From assembly GCA_002007465.1 (NCBI GenBank), contig LNAC01000036.1:4471250-4535249 (forward strand): a stretch of DNA of 64,000 nt, given 5' to 3'. The notes beneath the pieces are model-generated. The model was not told where the DNA came from. It did no database searches and was given only the letters and a program-made list of their open reading frames with translations. A program made the translations under genes and the position numbers. Positions 28,205 through 40,456 of the stretch are shown here, in pieces. This DNA is from Ailurus styani. Taxonomy: Eukaryota > Chordata > Mammalia > Carnivora > Ailuridae. The stretch's first letter is position 1, and every line of letters starts with the position of its first letter.

Positions 28205-29173
28205 TCTTGGTTTTAATTTCTAATGCAATAAAATTTGATAGCTGTAACCTACCTAAACAAAATTGGGGTCCTCAATAATTTTTTAAGAGTTTAAAGGGGT
28301 TCCCAAGCCACAAAGTTTGAAAACCACTAGACCAGATCATTCTTTCTCATTCTCCCCTAGCATCTTTATAACCTCTACAAAAGTCCTGTTTCATCTATGA
28401 CTACCAGTTATTAATTTTCTTAGACACACCTTTGTGCTTTATGAACGTCATATCCTTAGAGTAAATGGAAAACCTGCGCGAAGTATTCAAGATGGAAGAC
28501 ACCCATAAGAATGACAACAATGAAAGCAGACACCAAGGTTAAGTTCTAGCAGGATCCTGCTGCCTGGGGAAGGCTTTGGGCCTGAGGCCCTTTGCTCTTC
28601 GTTAACAAGGGGGAGAGTTCAGAGGTGCTAGGGAGACAGCAGCACCGGCCGGAGACTGTCTTCTTGAGCTTCTCAGGCTGACAGAGAGGAAGGAATCGCG
28701 TTCTGACTTGGCGAAGCCATGTTAGTAATGTAGTGACCCTCAGCACTCACAGAACGGCGGCACGCAGACCCCCCACTCTGGGGAGGGGGGTCTCCCCGAG
28801 CGGGCGGTCTCTCAAGACCCTCCAGCCAGCACAGGTAAGAGGTAGCTGATGAGGGAGGGCCCACCTGCTTAAGTGTGACTGAGTCACACCCCCCATGGGC
28901 TGAGAGGTGGGAGGGACACAGAGCCACAGCCAACGCCTCTCTGTTAGAAAATCGAGAATCGCAAGTTTTTGTCAGTGGTGGTGGAAGGTTGCCAGGGTTG
29001 GGGTTCAGGAGGAACCTCTGGGGTGAGGGCCCAGGGCAGGCCAAACCGCCCGGGTCCAGAGGATCAGCAAGTCCGGGCTACTGCTGTGTCCACGGTGAGC
29101 CTTGGAGCTGGGAACACAGACCCCCACCCAGAGACACACGCACGGACACGCCCGCCAAGGAGGGACCCTGACA

Positions 29174-29378
29174 CATAATCACAGTAGCCAGTGTTTAGCG
29201 AGCACTTCCCATGGACTTCAGTTCATTCGATGTTCATAAGTATTACCGTTTGGCCCTTTTTTAAAGAGACAAATCAGAGGTCGGACCGGTTATGAGGCTG
29301 GCCCAAGGTCACTCAGCGGGGAGGTGGTGCAGCTGGGATTTGAACGCCAGCTCTCTGGCTTCACAGCATGCACAGCCC
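29174..29378 (+). repeat. MIR SINE, nearly full length
   Basis: 'cagtgtttagcgagcacttc', 'ggcccaaggtcactcagcgg' and 'gcagctgggatttgaacgcc' follow the complete MIR order. Confidence 0.8.
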
Positions 29379-31924
29379 TGCTTCCCACCTCCGGATCGGA
29401 GGGCACAGCCGAGGCCTGGGTAGAGAAGGTGAGGCCTTGTCCGAGGTCGCCCACCAAGCCTGGCGGCGGTGCGGCCCAAGCCCTGCTCTTCGGGCTTCTC
29501 CTTGAGCGGGGGTCTGGGAAGGCTGCCACCCTGGGCTTCCCTGAGCCCCGTCGCTAAGGGGACGTTGCTCCCAGGCGGTGCCCACTCTGGGGACCCAGTG
29601 TGAGTGTGTTGATGCCGTTTATACGTGAGGCAAGTGGGATGGCGATAGGTGTGAAAAAACAAGGGTGACAAATAGTCTTGTCAACCAAAACACTGGCGAA
29701 GCAGAGTGGCAGCCGTGGCTGTGCCCCAGCTGGGCCAGGCAGAGCGCCAGTGGGTGCCCCGGGGGCGCCAGGAGGCAGAAGGCACAGTGGCAGCGGGCGA
29801 CGGGCCGGTTCCCCTGGCCCCCAGTGCCCAGCCGAGAGACAGGAGCACAGGGCAGGGGGAGGCTGGGAATTGGGCGAAGACTCCGGGGGCCTGTCTCTCA
29901 CATGGGGTCAGCAGTGGGGGGGAGGCTGGAGCGAGGCCCCCCCGTGGGGTCTGCAGGCAGCTCGGGGCCAGAGGGATGGGAGCTGCTCCAGCCTGGGTGC
30001 CACCACCTCGGCGGCTCTCTCCAAGGTGTGGGACCAGGGCACGTGGCCTCCCCTCCCCAGTGAGGCCCCACCATCCTCATCTCTTTAACATTGACCCAGG
30101 GTGATCTCGGGCACGGGGTAAAGACAAGGCCCTAGCTGCACAGACCTGGGCATGGGACGGTGAGCAGGGGCCTCAGGGCCTGAGGCTCACATCTGCTGTC
30201 CTGGGCTCACTGAGGCGAGGGTGGGCGGTGGGAGCCCCCCTACCCACGTGGGGCAAGGTGTGCACGGGCTCAGTGTGAAATGGAGGGGCCACAAAGGAGG
30301 CCACCTGGTGCCCCCTGGGCTCAGGTTCCTCTCCCCTCCCAGGCCGCTCTTGCTTTCCTCTGTCTCCCCTCTCTCCTTTCCCACGTCCTCTGCCCTGGTC
30401 CCAGCCAGGGTAGAAGCCACCACACAGGACCTCTGTTGGGGTTAGCAAAAAGGAGCTCTTTCCACCAGGCTACGCGGCCTGGCGAGGGGAAGGTGGGCTC
30501 AGTTTCAGCCCTCTTGTGGGCCCTGGGTTAGAGACCCTTCCTCAGGGCACCACCTGCCGTGTAACTGAACTAGAGTTCGTGGAGTATGAATATGAAGAGC
30601 GCCGCCTGTGGGCCAAGGCTCCTAAGACGTAAGTGTGTCGCCTGAATGCACGTGACGACAAAGTCCTGGGCGGTGGTAGTGCCATAAGATGGAAGGAGCT
30701 GGCCCATGAATCACCATGCGGAGGAGAGCCACCCACCCAGAGCACCTGCCCTAGCTGTCCGACGGGCAGGAAAGAACCTTCTGCTGCGTCTGAGCCAGGA
30801 AACGCCGGGGAGGCTGATGGTGGTAGCCCGGGGTGTCCCGTCTCTGAGTCCTGCCAGCAGTCCTCCTCTCCGGCTTCCATCCCTCCCCTGGGGCCTTCTT
30901 TCTCCCTCTTGCTTCACCTACACGCATGCTCCGGCCTCCCATCCTAAGTCCGTCCCTGACGCCAACGTCCCCTGCGGGCCACTGTCCTCCCTGCTTCCCC
31001 CCTTTGTCCTGCCACCTCCCCGCCCACCTCCGGCGGGGGCTTTCGCTGCCCTCCCAGCCCTGCCGCCGTCTGCTCTCTTCTCCTCTCCGGGATGCCGGGC
31101 CCTGCGGATGCTGCTGCCCGGCCGGGGCGCTGTCTTCCAGGTCACGTCAGTCCACTGCGGGCTGTCTCCCGTGTGGGCCCCTGTCCACCCCGGCAGCTTA
31201 CATGTTGGGTGGAGTAGATTAAAGGGACAGAGCCTGGAGGCCAGGAGACTGGTTGGGCTAGACCCCTGCTGTCAGACCCCTGAGCCGGGGGCTCAGTCCT
31301 CAAACCCCTTCTTGCTTTCGTAAGCCTCCTTCTCCCTGGGCGGGATGTCAGCGGGTCCTCCTCAATGCAGGGGGCTGCCGAGTGGCCCCACCTGACCTCT
31401 GCTGGGTTTACTTGCTCCTCCACTCAGCTCTGCATGTTCCCGGTCAATCCCACTCTCCCCTGCACCTGGGTTCCTGGGCCGCAGTCTCCTGACACTGCCT
31501 GCCTTCCCGTCTCGGTCCTGTGATTGCTGCCAAAGCAGCAAATGACCGCTGCTATTTCCTTAATTTTTTAAAAATGACCTCGAATGGACTCATTTTAAGT
31601 AATCAGCTTACCCTAGCCAATAACATCCATGAAATCAGAAGTCTGTGTGCTAATTTAATACATAAAAGTCCTCCAACGAAAGCTGTTGGTCTGTAGGAAC
31701 GGCCCCAGGAATGCCTGCGCCCCTTCACGGGGACACATGGCCCCGGTGCAATGGTAATTCTGTGCTTCTGGTCATGCAAGCTGGAGACCCCGAGGCCAGC
31801 TCCACTTTCTTCCCTTCCTTGTTTCTCCAGCCAGTCTGATTCCCAAGAGCTGTCATTTGTCCCCGAAAGGTCTGAACTCTGACCCTCGCAATCTCCCTGC
31901 AAGGTCACTCTTGCCTCTCCTCCG

Positions 31925-32112
31925 TGGATGACAGCAGCCTAACCAGTCTCCTGGCCTCCAGGCTCTGTCCCTTTAATCTAGTCAACAAAGCATTTACTCA
32001 CACCCCAGCCCTCAATGGCTCCCACATTTTGGAACCAAGGCCGTCCTGCCCACCACCTACTAGAACTCATTCTGTTACCCCCTGCCTCTCAGCCCCCTCA
32101 CCACCCTGCCGC
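31925..32112 (+). repeat. L2 LINE fragment
   Basis: 'aaccagtctcctggcctcca' and 'atggctcccacattttggaa' with the following pyrimidine-rich run resemble an internal L2 3' region. Diverged and approximate. Confidence 0.5.
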
Positions 32113-34059
32113 CCTCCCTTCAGAGGAATTGGGTACCGACCTGTGCAGACAGGGACATGTAGAGTGGAGGGAACAAATGGCTCAGAGACCTCGGTGGGTG
32201 ATCAGGAAGGTGGGGAGGGGGCAAGTCAGGGCGAGCAAGCGGGAGGTGGTGGCACAAGGTCACTGGATTTGTGGGAAAATGCCAGGAAGAAGGCCCTCCG
32301 AGGGCCCATCATTTCAACTCCGTGACTTGGTTTCCTCAACTATAAATGGTGGCGTTCCCCACGCTGTGTTCTCGTCCAGGGTGTGTGAGGACCCAGGGTC
32401 TGGATGGACGTGCTCTGGGAACCGTGCACCGCAGAGAGCACGGTGTGTGGGTGCGTGGGTGCACGGAGACGGGCGTCGGCAGTATGAGTGACAGTTACAG
32501 GACTGGAAGTGGGCCTGGTCAAGTCGTCTTTGTGAGCTAACCCAGGGTGTGCAAAAGGAGGGACACGAAGGAGCTTCTGAGGGAAGCCGGCGCATCACAC
32601 CTGGGGTGGCTCTGTCCAGAGAGTGGAACGGTATCCTGCGCTTTGGGTGGCTCCCTGGGCCAGCTGCCCCCTGGACTTCCCACTCGGGGGCCCATCCTCC
32701 ACCTTCCAAGTTGAAAGGGACTGGGGTGGCCTCTTCTTGAAGTCTGGGAGGGAAGGGGCGGGCCGTCTCCACCTTTTGGGCCTTAGAGGCTGGCAGGGAG
32801 GAGTCCCCAAGAGGGAGCGGCCCCTCCCCAAGAGGCTCCTGGGGGCTATTACACAAGAACCAGGCCTGTTTCTATAGCACAGGGGGAGACTGGGCTGGGG
32901 AGATGCCTGCAGCCATCCCAGGCCAGAGCTCTGCCCAGTAAGTGCCCCCAAGATGGCCCAGGCTGGACAAAAGCTCATTCTTCAAGGGCAAGACCATTGC
33001 TTCAATTAGCTCTCCTCCCAGGAGCGGGTCCACTGATCCCCTAAAAGGCGCAGCAGGCTCCCGAGGGCTACGGCCCCCTGCGGCCCCAAGCCTTTGCTCC
33101 AGTCCCCGTCACATTGTGCCCAGAGGCCCCATGCTGCTCTTTTCACTCCCTTTGCCTGGCCAGCAGTAGGCGATGCCTTTGAAGTCGGTCCTCTGTTCCA
33201 ATTGGAAACTTTGTTCAGAACCAAAATTAGAGAGGCTGCACAATCAGCTTGCAATTTAAAATGCCACCCAGGCGTCTCCCTAACCCCCCCTTTGCAAAAT
33301 GTCATCTTAATTAGATGGAGCCAGGCTTCATGTTTTCCGAATTTCAAGGTAATTTCTCTAGGACATTTCTCCCCTTGTAGTTATTTTTACCTTCAGCATA
33401 AGGTGGGGGCAGGGGGCAACGTGAGGCTTATCTGCGGGTCTGCGTACACCTCCATCCTCCAGCCACTGGGGTCAGCTGCCCCCCCCCAGCTCCCCGGGAG
33501 GCTGAAAACACTGATCTGCTGTGGGCTTTCCTGGGATGCCTGTGGAGGGCTCTTCCTCCGTTAAATTCAGCACAAGGCCTTCCCGACCTCTCTGCCGGGG
33601 AAGGGGCTCTGCTAGGGGTTGGGACGGAACGCTTCGGAGGCTTGGCTGGCTTGGCCAGCACTGTCCCGGGGCAGTGATCACCCGGCCACTCCCCCGGGGG
33701 CCCAGCCCCTTCCTCACTCAGCCTGTCACTTGCTTTCCTGCCAAGACTCCGCCGGCTGCCCTGCCCCCCATGCTTGAAGGAGCGTCCCTAAAGTGCGGGC
33801 CACCGGGGACCCTATATTATACCACCGAGTTACACCTTGGAGGTTTCCAATTCCCTTTTAAGGATTGTGACGAATTGTGGGTGAGAGAGTTTCGGTTTGG
33901 TGCCACTAAGTCTTGGACGCCCCTGAACATGCTAATCATCTCCTTCAACAAAGAGAGGGCAGGCTGCTTAGGACAGCCCTGCTCTGGGCTCCTGAGGCAT
34001 TTTACAAATGCTGATCCACAACCCCAACCTACTCTGAAGAAGTATGTCAGGAAAGTCTC

Positions 34060-34432
34060 GCAATGGGCTGAACTGTATCCCCCCTCACCCCGATTAATAT
34101 ATTGAAGCCCTAACCACCAGTACCTCAGAATGTGACTGTACTGGGAGTGGGGGGTCCTTTAAAGGGGTAATTAAGTTAAAGTGAGGACTTCAGATTGGGA
34201 GTGAACCTCTTACGGCTGGCGTCCTAAGGCCGAGATTAGGACACACACACAGAGGGGCGCAGGGAGAAGATGGTGATCTACAAGCCAGGGAGAGGGGACT
34301 CCAGGGAAACCAACTCTGATGACACCTCCATCTCAGATTTCTGGCCTCCAAACCTGTGAGAAAATTAAGTCCTGTGGTTCACACCACCCAGTCTATGGCA
34401 CTTTGTTGAGGCAGCCCTAGCAAAGTAACACA
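34060..34432 (+). mobile_element. MLT1-type LTR (ERVL-MaLR), solo
   Basis: It starts near 'atgggctgaactgtatcccc' and contains 'ttgaagccctaaccaccagt', 'acctcagaatgtgactgtac', 'ggtaattaagttaaagtgag' and the end 'ggcagccctagcaaagtaac'. This order fits a non-coding MLT1 long terminal repeat of about 370 bp. No internal retroviral sequence is attached. Confidence 0.85.
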
Positions 34433-34559
34433 GCTCCCAAGACTGGGCTCTCCTTCGGGCTGGGAACAGGGGTTCTTTTTCCTTCATTCCAAACTCTACC
34501 CACAAAACAGTGCAGAATCTGGGTCCTGCCTCCCCTTAAACCTCGTCCTGAGGCACCCT

Positions 34560-34990
34560 TGCCCTCACTTACCACCTGCTGCCCACCCTGCCCTCTTTCT
34601 AGGCTTCGCAACACCCATGCTTGTTCATTTCCACCTCAGGGCCTTTGCACGGCTCCTCCTGCTATCTCAAGTCAGCAAGACTGGCTCCTTATTTCTTCTT
34701 CCAATCTCAGTTTAGCATATGTGCTGCCTGAGCGAGCGGTTCGGTCTCAGTTTAAATATAACTCCTAGAGAAAGTTCTTCGTGACCACACCCCTCCCCTT
34801 CTAAAGCAGGTGCTCCCTGCTGTCCCCTTGCCAGTCTTCTTTTCTTGAAAAGTGCTTATCACAAAGTGTAATTATATGTTTGTTTCCTCAGTGGCTCTTT
34901 CTAGAAAGATGGTGAGCTCCATGAGCGTAGGGCCTGTATCCGCTCTGTTGCCCATTTAGTTCATTCACAAGGTGCTGCTTGTGGAATGAA
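34560..34990 (+). repeat. L2 LINE 3' fragment
   Basis: 'cctcagggcctttgcacggc', 'gatggtgagctccatgagcg' and a terminal 'tggaatgaatgaactc' lie in L2 order over about 430 bp, directly after the MLT1 LTR. Confidence 0.8.
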
Positions 34991-36629
34991 TGAACTCTAG
35001 GCCATAGGTGGAGATGGATACCAGGTGCCACTCCCTCGTCCTTGGGAGGCCCAGCAGCACAAGAAGGAGCTGAAGGTCGGGCAAGAAAGCAGACCTCAAG
35101 GTCTCTGCTCAGCTCAACAGGAAATGTGGGGAAGGAAGCGAGGTTACGGGGCAGACCGGTCATGAGCCAACACGCCGCAGGTATGAATGGAAATATGACG
35201 CCGGGTGACCCCCACCTGTCCTGGGCGCCTCCAGGGCACCTGCAGGCAAGTGTGCTGGCCCTGCTCCAGCACAGGGAGGCAGCGTCCTCCGCAGGGCCTC
35301 CCTCTGCCAGCTGAACACTGACAACCACATCTGTGTGGAGTGCGCACACACCGACTCGCAGTCAGTCCAAGACAGGTGCTCAGAGAAATTCTGCACCTGA
35401 GTCATGCCTGGGCCAGGGCTGTTTGCAGGGTGAAGGGGTTTGTTCTTTCCTCTCAACTCCAAACCCTCTGATATTCCTCTTAAGAGACCGTCTGGCTTGG
35501 AACATTGGAATCCCTCGCTTTTCTCGAAAGTTCACGTCATGCCATTTCTCTCTTATGAAAGACCCAGGTTAGCCCCTGTTTTCTCTAGCCCGAAGTCATC
35601 CAAAGAAGATTTTTGCTTTTACAGAAACAAACAAACAAAAAAGGTGCAAAGTAAAACCAGCATTCAGCACTTCTTTTGCAGGAAGCCGTGACAGAGGCAG
35701 CACGTACCCAGAGCAGTGAGCTTGAGCGGCCCCGCCAAGTTCCTTCCCTGGAAACTATGCCCAGCATCTCCGCCACCATAGCTTTGAAATGTGTCCCTGA
35801 GCCTGTGCACCCGTTAGCAAGATGCGTAGCAAGGTATCAGAAAAGCCTAAAAGCAAGGTTATTTTTGGGGTCTGGCAATGCTCAAAAATTTTTCCATGTA
35901 GATTAATAGTAATTGCTTCTTTGCTTTACGTCATTTCAGCTTACAAAAGGTTTTGTAGGAACACTCTGCCTTTGCGTACTGGGGGAGACCTGTCCTGCAA
36001 ATGAAACCTGAAGAACATGAACTTTAGAAAAGTGGAGAATGTCTGCCAACATTAAAAAGAGAGAGAGAGGGAAGGAATTTGTAGACTGACTTTTGAGCCT
36101 GACTCTGTAATTATGTCCACACGGGCTCCTTCCCCCCTTAGGAACTGTGGGGAACCAGTCTTCTCTCGTTATAGCTGATGGACACGAGAGCCTCAGGTCC
36201 CAAAAAGTTAACGTTGATTTAAAAAAAAGTGATGTTTTGTTCAGTGCATCTAATATATCCCTTATTGTGAAGAGTAAAGAAACACATTTTCATTAATAGA
36301 AAATTAGTATCTCCCTGGACCCACTGAATAAATGACAAACACCTCAAGAGTACCAGCTCGAAGAGGGAGCAGTGCCCTGCCTGCCTTGGATGGCCACAGG
36401 TCTTGGTCGTCCCTAGAGACGAGCCTAGAACTGGGGGCAAGGACTTTAGCAAGGAGAGAACAGAACGCAGGTGTCCAGCTGGTGGGCCGAGCCCCTGAGA
36501 AACAAGTGCGGCAGAGACAAGGGGCTCGCTGCTGTCTGGGGCTGCAGGACCTCAGGCTCGCCACCACCCCCAGCCCGAGTAAGGGTGGTACTGAGGGCAG
36601 CTCTCACCACCTTCTAGGGTGTATGCTTC

Positions 36630-36735
36630 CCTGGACCCTGAGCTCCTACACCAGACTCCTTCTTGCATTTAGGATGTACCACGGAGCTGGGCACACAGCA
36701 GGGGCTCAGTAAACATTTGCTGAACAAATGAACTT
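36630..36735 (+). repeat. L2 LINE 3' terminus
   Basis: 'gggcacacagcaggggctca' followed by 'gtaaacatttgctgaacaaa' matches the last 100 bp of L2. Confidence 0.7.
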
Positions 36736-38671
36736 GGTAGGTAGAGAACCGAAAAGCATCATAGCAGGGTGCTGGAAGACCTGGGGTGTAAAGAAGTTTC
36801 CTCCCCACTGCAGCCTTCCGGGTTGCTTTCCTCTGCTGTACTCTGTAACGTAAGGGAGCTGTACCGGGTAGACCAGAGGTGGGAAGCTGGCTTCAATTTA
36901 AGGACCAGCTCTGATGGTGGTTTTGGCTCCCGGGGGCACTGATTACCCCAGAGGAGTCAGGTGAGGTTCAGTGCCATGACTGATAAGCAGGGGCTGCCAG
37001 AGTCAAGGGCTGGTGGTCAACGGTAGCCCACACACCACATCTCTGCCTCTGTTTGAACGTGATCATATCCGAGGTCACTGATACCATCTCACTCCGAAAT
37101 GCTGCAGCCAGCAAGCAAGCACTTAACAAGTTCACCATCATGAAGGGCTCTCCAGCCCGGAGGGTGAAGTCTTTACCCAAGGCCTTGCCACCTAAGATGC
37201 CAACTCTCCCTCTGCTGTCTCGAGGCTGGGCTCCCCAACCTTGCCCATGTTACAGAAGATGATGGCATCTGTACCGCACCTTGCGGGAAACATCAAACAG
37301 GGTTCCCGGAGCACGCCTTGTAGCGCATTTCGTGTCCCAGGACGTGACGGCGGAGTCTCTGCTCTGGGCAGGCTCTGCTCCAGCTTCCACTCCCGGCTCT
37401 CTCCTGGCGTCCCATACCGGGCTCCAGAGCGCACACAGCTGCGGAACGCGAGACTGTGATCCCCTCTTGGGGAAGGAGCTGTGTCTTCCTTTGATGCACC
37501 CCACCCCAGCCACGGGGCAGGGCACAGAGCCGGCTACCCAAAAGGTGGTGGTCAAGTCATGTGAAACTGTCCGGAAGTGGCAGAATTAGTAGCTAAAGGC
37601 TGCTTATGACGCCTGTGGCCCTTTTCCACGGATTTCACCTCGATCGGGCCTCAGCGGTGCTGGTTCAGGCCAGGAGGAGTTCCAGAGGTGGTGCTGGGAG
37701 GTCCGTGAGCTGAAGCTGGGAAGTGAGGTGACGTACACTGGGTGTATGCTGGATGGATGCTGGCCACAGCATTTCAGCCTCCCAGGAAAACTGGAGGTGG
37801 AATTATTTATAGATAGGAAAAAAGTGTTTTTCCATGATTCACTCAATTAATTAGGAGCAGTTGTTTTTAATAATTTGGGGGCATGGAAGAAAAGGGAAAT
37901 GTCAGGGCAAGGCATCCATCTAAAGTTAAGGGCGCAGGTTAGGGGAGGAATGGGTGCACACAGTGATGGTGACCGGGCAGCGTGGACGGCGGGCAGGCGG
38001 GCTGTGCTCGAGGCCCTTTCGGAGCAGCAGCCAGTGTGGGGCCCCCAGCATGCAGGGCACCACTGACCATGGAAAGGAGCTAGACTCTTATTCTGGGTGT
38101 GGTGGGAAGCCACAGGAGGGCGGTGGGAGAGCCGGAAGGGTGGCCACAGAGAGAACACGAAGGAGATTACTGCAGTTACCTACGCTTCCTCATCGTACAA
38201 GTTGGGAAAGTGAGGCACAGGGAGGAGGGGCTTGGCTCAAGTCTACAGGGTCAAGGGTGGCTGAGCTGGGGGCTCCCAGCACGGAGGTGGGGGCAAGCAC
38301 AGACTAGCCCAGAAGCGGGAAGCGGGACTTGGCGGTGAGGGAGGGAGCAGCTGGTGGTGAAGACCCCCTGGGGAGAGGCCACGGTTCCTAATGCCAAGCA
38401 GCCGGGGTCCAGGGAGCCTCAGGCTGCCGGGCCTGGCGCTGGTGTCCCTGGTGCAGGGGGAGGGGGCGTCAGTGGGGCTAGAAGCAGCGGATTCTGAGCT
38501 GCACACTGAGGAGCCTGCTCACATCGTCGTGCAACAGGACACAGCTGCCACCGCTGGGGTGAGGCTGGTGGGACCTGTGCGCGGGGGCACCCAGGGCCCC
38601 GGGATTTCCGGCCCACACCCACGCTTCCAGACAGCAACACTGTGAGCCGTAATTGGACTTGGGGACCAGGC

Positions 38672-38825
38672 CTCCTTAGCCTCTCTGAGTCTGTCTTCAT
38701 CTGTAAAATGGGGATGATAATAGCACGCGCCTCATTGCATGCTGTGAGTTCTAAATGAGCTGGTGTAGTCAAGAGCTCCACGTGATCCATGGTAAGAACT
38801 CAGTATAATGGCCACTGTGGTTTAT
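38672..38825 (-). repeat. MIR SINE, reverse orientation
   Basis: 'cttcatctgtaaaatgggga' and 'tgataatagcacgcgcctca', then 'gagttctaaatgagctggtg', are the reverse complement of the MIR core and 5' part. Confidence 0.8.
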
Positions 38826-39585
38826 TAATCACGTTTGTCTAGAGATGTTCCGACTGAGCCCTTCAATCAAGTGCAATGGCTGAGCTGCATTCCACTTGGA
38901 AGAAACGCGCAGTTAAAAAAAGTTTAAGTCAGGAGTCTAGCTAAAAATAACTCACCGAAACAAAACAAAAAAAATCACAATAGCCAAATTAAAAAAAAAC
39001 CAACAAAACAAACGACCAATCTCTTTACACACAGGCACACGCATGACAATAATGGAAAAAATCACTTGCTTCTGTGGTAAGTGCTTAGAGAGTCAGCAGA
39101 AACATGGCCCTGCTTCCTACGGCCTCTTCCTGCCCTGGATAAGCAACCGAGAGCAAGGCCAAGGGAAATGGCGGCTAAGAGGTCCCCGAGCTGGAAGCTA
39201 GCGCTGGGGCCTGTCTGGATCTTCCCGATCCCCAAAGCCTGTGCTTTCGGCTCTACCACACGTCTTCTGCAAGAGCCTTGATCTTCAAAGGCACACCCAA
39301 GGCACCCAATGGACTTCGTGAAGTGTGTTACGCTAGCCCCCCAGATGACCAGTAGGGGCAGGGGCCGGGCTTCTGGAACGGACGCTGCAGATGGCCGGGA
39401 ACCCTGACGACTTAGCGGGAGACGGTCAGACCCTAATTTGTAAAATGAGGTTTAGGTAAAACTCCTCTCACAAGTGGTTCATGTGGTAGATCTGAAGCAG
39501 TCCAGGAAAACACAGGGACGGCCACAGACACGCCTTCAGCTCCATCAGGGGCTGCTGGGCCAAAAGCAGGGGGGTGATTTTCTGA

Positions 39586-39681
39586 TATTTAAGTAATTTC
39601 TACACCCAATCTGGTGCTTGAACTCACAACCCCAAGATCAAGAGTCGCACGCTCTACTGACTGAGCCAGCCAGGTGCCCCT
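39586..39681 (-). mobile_element. CAN SINE-related short copy
   Basis: Contains 'aagtaatttctacacccaat', 'gaactcacaaccccaagatc' and the tRNA-like head 'ctgactgagccagccaggtg' on the minus strand, without the pyrimidine-rich tail of full copies. A second copy of this short type is at 53661-53757. Confidence 0.85.
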
Positions 39682-39804
39682 AAAAGATATTCTTTTTGCT
39701 TCTCTGGGATAAGCCAAAGAGGGAATCATCCCATTTCACACATGAGAAAGCTGAAGTCTGGAGGGCGAGTATTTTACCCAGTGCGACAGCTGGACGGGGG
39801 TAAC

Positions 39805-39890
39805 CCTACGGTTTGGTCCTGGCTCTGCCACTAACCGTCTGTGTGACCTCACCAAGGCCTTAGCAACCCAATCTGCTCAATAGTTGCAAC
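39805..39890 (-). repeat. MIR SINE fragment, reverse orientation
   Basis: 'tggtcctggctctgccacta' and 'gtctgtgtgacctcaccaag' are the reverse complement of the MIR 3' region. Confidence 0.6.
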
Positions 39891-40256
39891 TTCTTGGGGT
39901 GTCATAAGGATGCCAGGGACAAATATAAGGCTTTTAGGCCAGTGAGACTCGTGGTGGGCAGCCGGCAGAGGTCAGCTGTGGCAGAAGCCAGGTGGTTCCC
40001 ACCTGGACTTCAAGCAGCCCCCCACTTACAGCACCTGCTTCTTTCCATCCTTTCCATCATGAGAGCACAGTCTGGCTCTTTTCCTTAGTTGTTGGTTTTT
40101 CTTCTCTGAGCTCTTAATTTCCCTGAGAATTACTCTTCTCAAAGGCTTCGGCTAGCAGCCTACAGGCTGGCACATAGTAGGTCTTTCATGGAACCTTTTC
40201 AGGATTATAGGTGGCCCCTTTGAGGGGGCTTTGAGAAAGCTAGAGGCTCTCTCCTT

Positions 40257-40456
40257 TTATTTATTTATTTTTTAAGACTTTATTTATTTGACAGAGAGAG
40301 ACACAGCGAGAGAGAGAACACAAGCAGGGGGAGTGGGAGAGAGAGAAGCAGACTTCCTGCCAAGCCGAGAGCCCAATGCGGGGCTCAATCCCAGGACCCT
40401 GGGATTATGACCTGAGCGGAAGGCAGACACTTAACGACTGAGCCACCCAGGCACCC
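40257..40456 (-). mobile_element. CAN SINE with perfect 17-bp target duplication
   Basis: Minus-strand SINE with A-rich tail at the low side and head 'cgactgagccacccaggcac' at the high side. The duplication 'ctagaggctctctcctt' is exact at 40240-40256 and 40457-40473, which fixes both boundaries. Confidence 0.97.

Larger units (their letters stand above)
25048..28329 (+). mobile_element. hAT-type DNA transposon broken by later insertions
   Basis: The left end 'caggggttctcagagtgtgg' and the right end, read in reverse as 'tagtggttttcaaactttgt', form imperfect hAT-type terminal inverted repeats. The subterminal right region ('ctcaataattttttaagagt') resembles known mammalian hAT/MER1-group elements. 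Inside are plus-strand remnants of a hAT transposase of the ZBED5-like type (see 25300-26133 and 27550-27850). Three younger elements interrupt it: a CAN SINE (25441-25638), an L1 fragment (about 26134-27549) and a U6 chimera (27979-28204). Removing them leaves roughly 1.4 kb. The 8-bp flanking duplications have decayed. I cannot name the exact family. Confidence 0.75.

Noticed and set aside
35840..36050. Oddly patterned passage ('ttacgtcatttcagcttaca')
   Set aside because: Looks like an old repeat I cannot name; not enough to call a family or a regulatory element.
39348..39362. CTCF-like 'ccagtaggggcagg'
   Set aside because: One base short of the consensus spacing in the G-rich half, so a weak match only.
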